In this document: in pieces, positions 57,335 to 64,000 of the stretch
How the letters are laid out: every line of letters begins with the position of its first letter
How positions within the stretch are numbered: the stretch's first letter is position 1
Assembly (NCBI GenBank): GCA_021186555.1
Contig: JAJKFL010000001.1
Location: 57,816,031-57,880,030 of the forward strand
DNA from: Reticulitermes speratus
Taxonomy: Eukaryota > Arthropoda > Insecta > Blattodea > Rhinotermitidae
Direction: 5' to 3'
Length of the DNA: 64,000 nucleotides
The notes under the pieces: generated by a model
The model's input: only the letters and a program-made list of their open reading frames with translations
What the model was told of the DNA's origin: nothing
The model's database searches: none
Made by a program: the position numbers and the translations under genes

Positions 57335-59822
57335 CAGGGCCGTGTTTAAACTTCGTGTCGCTCCAAAATTCTGCCCACCCCCAACCCCACTCCGACCACC
57401 ATCAAAATATACGACATAAACTAAAATCAGAATTATTTTTCATACCAAACAACGTGACACATGGCCGCCATCTTGAAGGAATGTAAATGTAACTTGTTAA
57501 AAACGCAATTGAACAGGACGTCTCTTTCCTGTTTTAATTAATTAATTATTACAATTACAAGTTGATCGTAATATATTCTTTACATCATTTGAGATCTCGC
57601 GAAGTTATTTACATTTCTTACCTTGTTGTTAAGACCTTTGCACTGAACCACCTGAGGATGAACAGCTTCTGATCGAAACATGTAGTGTTCAGAAGCATAA
57701 TAAAGGGCCGTGTCTGACAAAAATACGCTTCTTTGCGCGAAAACATTGCTTGCAAGATTGTGCCGCACATTCCCCGCTGTGCTGAACAACACAGTAACAA
57801 ATATCTTTAATCCGTGCTTGCGGACCGGACCGGTGTATGCTGCAGACATACTTGTTGCTCTACCATATGTCTGTCTGCTTCAATTGGACACATCGAGGAC
57901 ACTCGTTTAAAGCATGAGAAGTGCTTTGCTCAGCTGTACTCTTCTGTGCTTTGGACTGCGAATGAATCCCGCAAAGCATTAGCAGGCCGTCCATTTTGTT
58001 TAACAGTGTCTACAGCTGATCTACGTGGGACACACCAGGCTTCGACTTAACACTTACTGAAACTAGGTGGCGTCTCGAGCTTCTCCAATTATTGCATTCA
58101 ACACTCTGTGTGACGCAAGTTTAAAAAATTGGTCACATTTACGGTAAGAAATGTAGGACGTATCTCCTTTCCTCTGGTTTCCGTAATTAGACATGTGCTC
58201 TGCAAGAAGTGTCTGAACGCCGAATTTGAATTCTGCGAAAATGTCGACAGCCCCCATGAAACTGGCAACGTGCTGACATCCACAAATCTCAGTACCCCTC
58301 TAAAAGGCAGACAAAGAGACGCTAGCGCCCTAACTGCTACAGCTGCTGTCCTGTTCAGCACGTTCTGCAGAGCTTAACTTCCGGTCAAACCGAGATATCC
58401 GCTCACTTTCATTGCCATGATCGGCGATGCCCCTATCTCCGTGCCTCCAATCGCTGAACCCTGCTGTGGCTACTGCAGCCATTCCTTCAAAGCAGCAGCA
58501 TGGGTCGCAGAAAACAGAACGCGTTTGAGCAACGTCTGAAATGACCTCTGACCGGTCAAATTCCTCCCTGCCCAAGTTTTGCAAGACCTCATGACAATCC
58601 CTCGTGATTTCGTTCATTTCCCTCCAAAACGCGTACCACAGGTAAAGTTTGTCTATATGATCATCGCTGTCGTAATTGTCAGCACATCCTCTTGCTGTCA
58701 GGCTGTCAGTCTGACCAGTGTCACTGCTGCTCGTCGTAATTCGTTGCCTTGTAAGACATACCGATACTCCCGCGTGTTTCAATAGCTGCAGAACTGCTGG
58801 AGCTGCATCTCCACATCACGTTTAATAAGATCATCTGAATCTGCCTTTCTCGCGAAAATGCATGGAATTTAGGCGTTCTAATTATCTCTTGCTCTTCAAG
58901 TCGGCCCGCTTTTGACACTCAGCATCGCTCAGCAGATTTCATCTTTACTGATCCTGGAGACAGGTCACACCTTTCAGTGTGTAACTGAATAAAGCACACA
59001 ATGAAAACTGTGCAATGGCACTGCGCATGCCTGAGATTGGTCTGTTGCTGAAGTTCACTCCTAGAACTAAACAAAATAATAACAGAGCGGTAAGAGAAGG
59101 TGAGAGAGGTGGCAGCGAGCCGGCATTCAGTTTGCTCCTCCACTCCTCCATGCGCCCACCCTCTTGCCTTCTGCCGGTCGCAATTAAAATAGAAGCAGCC
59201 AAGGAGGCGGCTTCTTCTGATCTTGTGTTTGTTATAAGCAACAACTCTTCGCTGTAGTTCTCAGAGCGACATTTAACAGACAGAACAAGAATTCGCCTTG
59301 TGAATGTGAACAGAGTGCAGAGCAGGAACACTGGACACACCACTGTCGACGTCAGGCTCGCTATTAAGACTGCCCTGCAGACACACTTCCTGTGAACGTA
59401 CTTACACACTTCCTGTGAACGTACTTACACACTTCCTGTGAACGTACTTACACACTCGGGGATGAAAAGCTTTCATCTTCAAATTTGCATCCCACCCCCA
59501 GTGCCGACAACAGGAGGGGAGAAGCCGGTACAAATTACCGTGGCCCGGCGGTCCGGAAGGGGGCCAGGGGTCCGGCAATGTTTGCACATGTTTCTGCCTT
59601 TCTCCGTATACCATTATCTGTCGACTGTACAAACTAACCCTTTCAGACCATGCCCAAGTCTCTCTGCAACTGACAGTCACTTTTCCGATTTAGTGTACAG
59701 ATTTTTAGCCGGCCCGCCCATGCTGGGGGGACCTACAATTTTTTTCACCGGGCCCCGAACCTGCTCTCAAAGCCCTGCCTCCCCCCTCCCAGCAGCCACC
59801 ACGTTACGTAAATACAGCACTG
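57335..59822 (-). mobile_element. Decayed hAT element, ZMYM1-like transposase (lineage 3)
   Basis: The ends are CAGGGCCGTGTTTA (left) and CAGTGCTGTATTTA (right, inverted), 11 of 14 identical. Flanking 8-mers (GGTAAACG, GGCGGAAG) do not form a convincing duplication. Broken minus-strand frames contain VFCDPCCCF...GFSDWRHGDRGIADH (the TTF-type finger of this family, about 58545-58390) and, at 58257-58063, FGVQTLLAEHMSNYGNQRKG followed by TSYISYRKCDQFFKLASHRV (family pattern LAEH...KGxTSYLSxxICDEFI). GVSHVDQL follows in another frame. GC content and CpG are visibly higher than in the surroundings. Confidence 0.72.
59384..59456. repeat. Short tandem repeat, 23-base unit, 3 copies
   Basis: The unit CACTTCCTGTGAACGTACTT plus ACA is repeated three times without change. 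It lies inside the hAT remnant. Confidence 0.92.
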
Positions 59823-61424
59823 GGCGGAAGTTTGGTGTTGAAAACTTGTCGTATCAAAACAACCAATATGGCGCAGACGCATGACAATATTTCCATAGTA
59901 AATGTAAAGTAGCTTTCACTAAGCCGCGTCTCACCGAATCTGTGCACATAATTCCATTTTTAACCATGCCATTTCATACATCAAATTACTGAAATTTGAA
60001 ATTCTTCACTGGGGAAAGGTAATCATGTGTATGCCACGCTCTAACGTTCAGTAACACGTCAGCAAAATGTAACAATGTGTTTCTTCTGTGTCATGAATAA
60101 AGGACAACTGTCTTCCCAAACATACAGTGTTTGTAACAGAGATGATGTGTGTTGTTATAGGCATAAGAGCACAAATTCAAGCACCATTCAAAGGAGTGTG
60201 ACACTTAAAACGGTTAACCAGTTAATTAACCTGGCTGTGGGAGCTGTGGACTAAAGGCTGTGTAAGTAAATGTCTATAGAATGTTCACACTTACAGAACG
60301 TCCTTCGCAAAGACATAAAGTGACGTCAATACAGCAACAAGATGCAAAACACGCATTAACACAGGCAAAGTAATTATTTGAAAGCTACAAGGTATAGGCT
60401 TAGTATTTTTATATGAAAACAATATCATAAAACTTGAGAGAGCTTAGAAAACAACAAGATGGAAAAGTAACACAAGAAATTTAAAAAGCAACTAAAATTC
60501 TCTCAGACAATCACTTGCGTCAAAGTTCAGTTAAGAAGCGACGTTTTAGGGACACGTTCTGTCTCCATCGTCAGGAGCTCCAAAGCATTGGCTTTTAACC
60601 GAACTTTAAATGATTGACTATCCGAGAGAATGCCAGTGCACCTACTATTTACCAGAAAAACTTTGGATCCCACATATTCAAGAAATAGCATTCACACGGT
60701 AAAGCTCGTGGTGCCCACAGTACGTTAGGATGGAAGATTCAGTACAACAGAAGCTTCAAGAAATAACAGTATCATGTGAATCAACGTGATAAAAAGGCCA
60801 CGAAAGCCAAGAATACACTGAGCGCATAGTGATACAAACCCAGGCTTGGGTGACAGTTAAGTGTCACGTGACTTTTCAGTCAACATTTGTGCGGTTTGTC
60901 TTACTGACTTGGTTATCCATTGACACGATGCCATTAGCATTTCACAGCAACACACACTTAATGCCGTCATTATTCCCCAGGTTTGCATCAACAACACCCA
61001 TGAAACCTTACACGGAAATTCGCAATATAAGTCATCCAGAACTATCCCTCTGACAGTCTGACTCATCAAGTAAAAGTCAACTCGGAACAGGCAAACAAAT
61101 CGGCAGTCGGTTTGGAAATCCAAATGGTTAATGGAATTACCCATGATGTCAGGCAGTGCCAAGCAAATGTGACCCACAATGACTTGGATGTACATATAGA
61201 ACAGTTAGTTAATTGGAACCACACAATAAGAACTTACAGAGTGTCAGGACTTACCCACTTTAGTGTACCTGATTGCCTGATCTGACTCACAGTTCACTGC
61301 ATTGTTGCAGCTACTCAGGACAAACGTATGGTGACATCACTCGGTCATTAGAATAACAAACTTGAGAATTTGTAAACTAACAGGAAACAATACATCAGAT
61401 GCACTGTGAGAAAACTACAAGCGG

Positions 61425-61605
61425 TCACTAAGGCACAGGCCGTGGGCTTACATGAACACACCCACTAGCGTCACTAACGACTAGCCGTGGGCTTATGAAA
61501 CGCGTCCTAGCACGGGGATAACACAGCGTCACTAAGACAGCCGTGGGCTTACGTGAACACAGCGTCACTAAGACAGCCGTGGGCTTACATGAACACATTG
61601 CAACC
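61425..61605. repeat. Tandem repeat, about 36-base unit, 4 copies
   Basis: The core GCCGTGGGCTTACATGAACA is preceded by GTCACTAAGACA. The last two units are almost identical; the first two are diverged. Confidence 0.88.
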
Positions 61606-64000
61606 TGTTCCGTTGCATATTTTAAATTGTCGTGTGTATGCAAAGAAAGCTAATAGCTCCTCCCTAGAGTCTGATTACATAACAATGTGATTATTTGTGC
61701 TATATAAATAATAACAGTAATAATACCGGTACACTTATTCCAACCAACACAAACTATTGCTAAAACATGCAATGTGCTTACTGTTATCTGTGACCTGCCC
61801 CTACTTATTATTCACCTGTGTGTGTGTGTTGTTACATACATACATACATACAAAGGCAAAAACACATTCCAAAATAGTACACATATAAACAAATTTGCAA
61901 ACTTACTATTTTAACATTACACATATTTGTATAAAATTTTAAATACTCGTTTTCAGAAGAACAAATTAATTTTTAAACAATCTACTAGAGAACAGTCTAA
62001 TGTTCCTACTGGCTACTCGGTTTCAGCTAAGCATGCAAGACACTGTTCTACATGCTGCTTCTGCTAAATGAAGGAGACATCTGTGACGGAAAGCGAAGCA
62101 GACTGAGTCAAAGACAGAGCAATGAAGGTGGTAAAATGTTAGCCCCTCATGTCCGTTACGATGTGAAGCTGTGTGTCAATCCCACCGTATTTTGATGTGG
62201 CAAAAAAGTGAAAAAGAAGAGGGTCACTCAAGTGAGGTGAAGTGAAGTGATACGCAAATAGGAGCCCAGAAGGTCAAGTTACGTGCATTTGTCGTCAGTC
62301 ACAGCGCTTCAACCTTGTAATGGAGAGTGGCGCACGAAAATATTTCTGATTATTCATCAACTCTGAATAATTTGGCAGGGGCACTGCAAATGTCAAAGTT
62401 TTTTTTTAATTGGTAAGTTGCGGGTTGATCCCAAATTTTCAAATACTGTGGCTTTCAGAATAGCTGGAAAGATTCTGAGACATAAGCAAGACAACACCAT
62501 GCCACACGCAATTCAAATGTAATGACAGCGTCAAGTGTTTTGATGTACCCACTGATGTACACACAGTCAGTAACATCAAGAACTCAATTGAGGAGTCGTA
62601 AATATCTGCAACCTATACACTTTAAAATAATAAGTATATAATTTATTTCACATCCAAGGGAGTCGAATAATAAAACGTGATTTAAACTCTACAATGTTAC
62701 AGAATGTATTTCATTTCCTTGATAAACGCAAGGAGAATCTCTTAGAGTTGTGCAAGTACCATATCATGTGGTTCTGGAATTACTTTTCTAATTTCCAAAG
62801 CTACAACAATTTTAATTTCCTTGATTTCACGTTTTTTAATTTCATACTTTCCCTGATTTTTACACTCAGTTTACACTAAATGGTCCCTTCGGAAATTTAA
62901 AATACAAGTTCCCAGGCAGGATTTCTGCGTGATTAGTAACGCAATAGAGCACCTCAAAATCCTGAATATGTTACGGCAACTAGAGCTTCAGGAAACCCTC
63001 CCAGCAGGCTACTAAGCAGCAAATATGAACGTAACTAAACAATACAGCTTCCAGTACTTTGAAAAATTGCAAGCGAAATGTTTGATAGTTTTGCAAGATA
63101 GCACAAACATCCCAAGGTAACAGGATTTATGGTGGACAAGTGGATGTGGGAAACATCCTGTCCTGTGTATAATAATTCCGCCAATCTTCCATAAGCATCC
63201 ACCAACACCTCACAGATGTGCAACAGATCTGACAACGCTTCATGTACATACAACCTCGGTCCTGAATTGGGGTTTCACCTCTGACATGAAACCTCGCTAG
63301 ACTCAGAATAACGTAATTAAATTTACAAATGAAGGGCATTACCACTACAATATGCGTCTTCCAAAATTACAGGAAATAATGCGATATTTGAGGTTCCTGA
63401 TGTGAATAACAACTGAGGTCCTCTGGAATATTATGCCGAGTTGGACTTGAATCGACATGAAATAACTTATGCAGTGTGACACAGTACTGGAAGCAATCAG
63501 ATTCTGAAAATAATATACTTTCGAGTACCATCGAAGTACAAACGCAGAACACTAATAGTTCTGCAACAGATTTAGAAATTCTAAGTGCTCTGCATGAAAG
63601 TATGGTTTAAGAAACTCGCGCAGACATACTTGAGATTTACAAGGTGGACAGTGTCTTATCAACATAAACATTGTTACGTTTGAGATACATATATGTACAT
63701 TGCCACACGAACGACATTTCCCACGGGGTATCCTGCGACGCATTTATTTGCCTCAAAAGTTAAATGGATATGTTTTGAGAATGCACCTCCCAAACCTGAG
63801 TATCATGCATGACACGTGACCAAGAATCTAGAAAAAAATAATATACTGTACACTTCTAAATAATAGGAGAAGTAATTACATTCTCTTCATAATCTATAAA
63901 TTTTTTATATAAATCTCCTTCTTGAATGATTTAAACAAAGGCTGTACTGGTTGCTAGCAGTTAGATGTTAATTTGAAATGTGACTACAAATGCTAGTTAG

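Larger units (their letters stand above)
56370..64000 (-). other. brp: 5' intron of brp, N-terminal exons not in window
   Basis: 7.6 kb with no sequence matching the Brp stretch that should precede LDEFRTEIQ. It contains the decayed hAT element (57335-59822), a foldback core at about 60535-60600, and short tandem repeats (59384-59456, 61425-61605). The rest, including 61800-64000, shows nothing I recognise. An alternative promoter cannot be judged. Confidence 0.75.

Overview
This is a window of a large, AT-rich, intron-heavy insect genome. One host gene is recognisable: bruchpilot (brp), the insect ELKS/CAST/ERC presynaptic active-zone scaffold, on the minus strand. Fourteen coding exons lie between 56369 and 17289. 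All have usable splice sites, and the phases agree at every junction. Together they encode about 1,800 residues of nearly continuous coiled coil. The N-terminal exons lie beyond base 64000. The last exon found ends in a strong splice donor, so the true C-terminus was not located. The short SINE heads, the mix of old hAT, LINE and foldback debris and the long introns suggest a hemimetabolous insect, perhaps Blattodea (cockroach or termite). That placement is a guess from repeat style.

Layout from gene 5' to 3' (right to left). 64000-56370 is an intron or upstream sequence holding a decayed ZMYM1-like hAT element (57335-59822) and small tandem repeats. 56369-47845 holds five exons matching the conserved ELKS core of fly Brp. 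47844-42272 is a transposon-laden intron: a BED-finger hAT element with an exact 8-bp target-site duplication and a duplicated right end (44636-47746), a second unrelated hAT remnant (42948-44075) and small inverted-repeat elements. 42271-28748 holds the insect-type long coiled coil, including a single 2.2-kb exon, an intron with a GC-AG splice site, and minisatellites. 25571-17289 holds four exons for a C-terminal tail that resembles vertebrate ERC rather than the fly Brp tail. Bases 1-17288 contain no recognisable gene, only SINE, foldback and low-complexity sequence.

Most relevant for follow-up: (1) one gene carries both the long insect Brp rod and the vertebrate-like ERC tail; (2) a one-base deficit in a G run stops the frame in the middle of the best-conserved tail motif, and may be an assembly error; (3) three different hAT lineages are present, plus a dispersed foldback family with a nested 9-bp-TSD insertion; (4) there is a perfect 22-bp-stem hairpin in an intron. 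I found no convincing retrovirus-like or Polinton-like element, no tRNA or rRNA gene and no second host gene.
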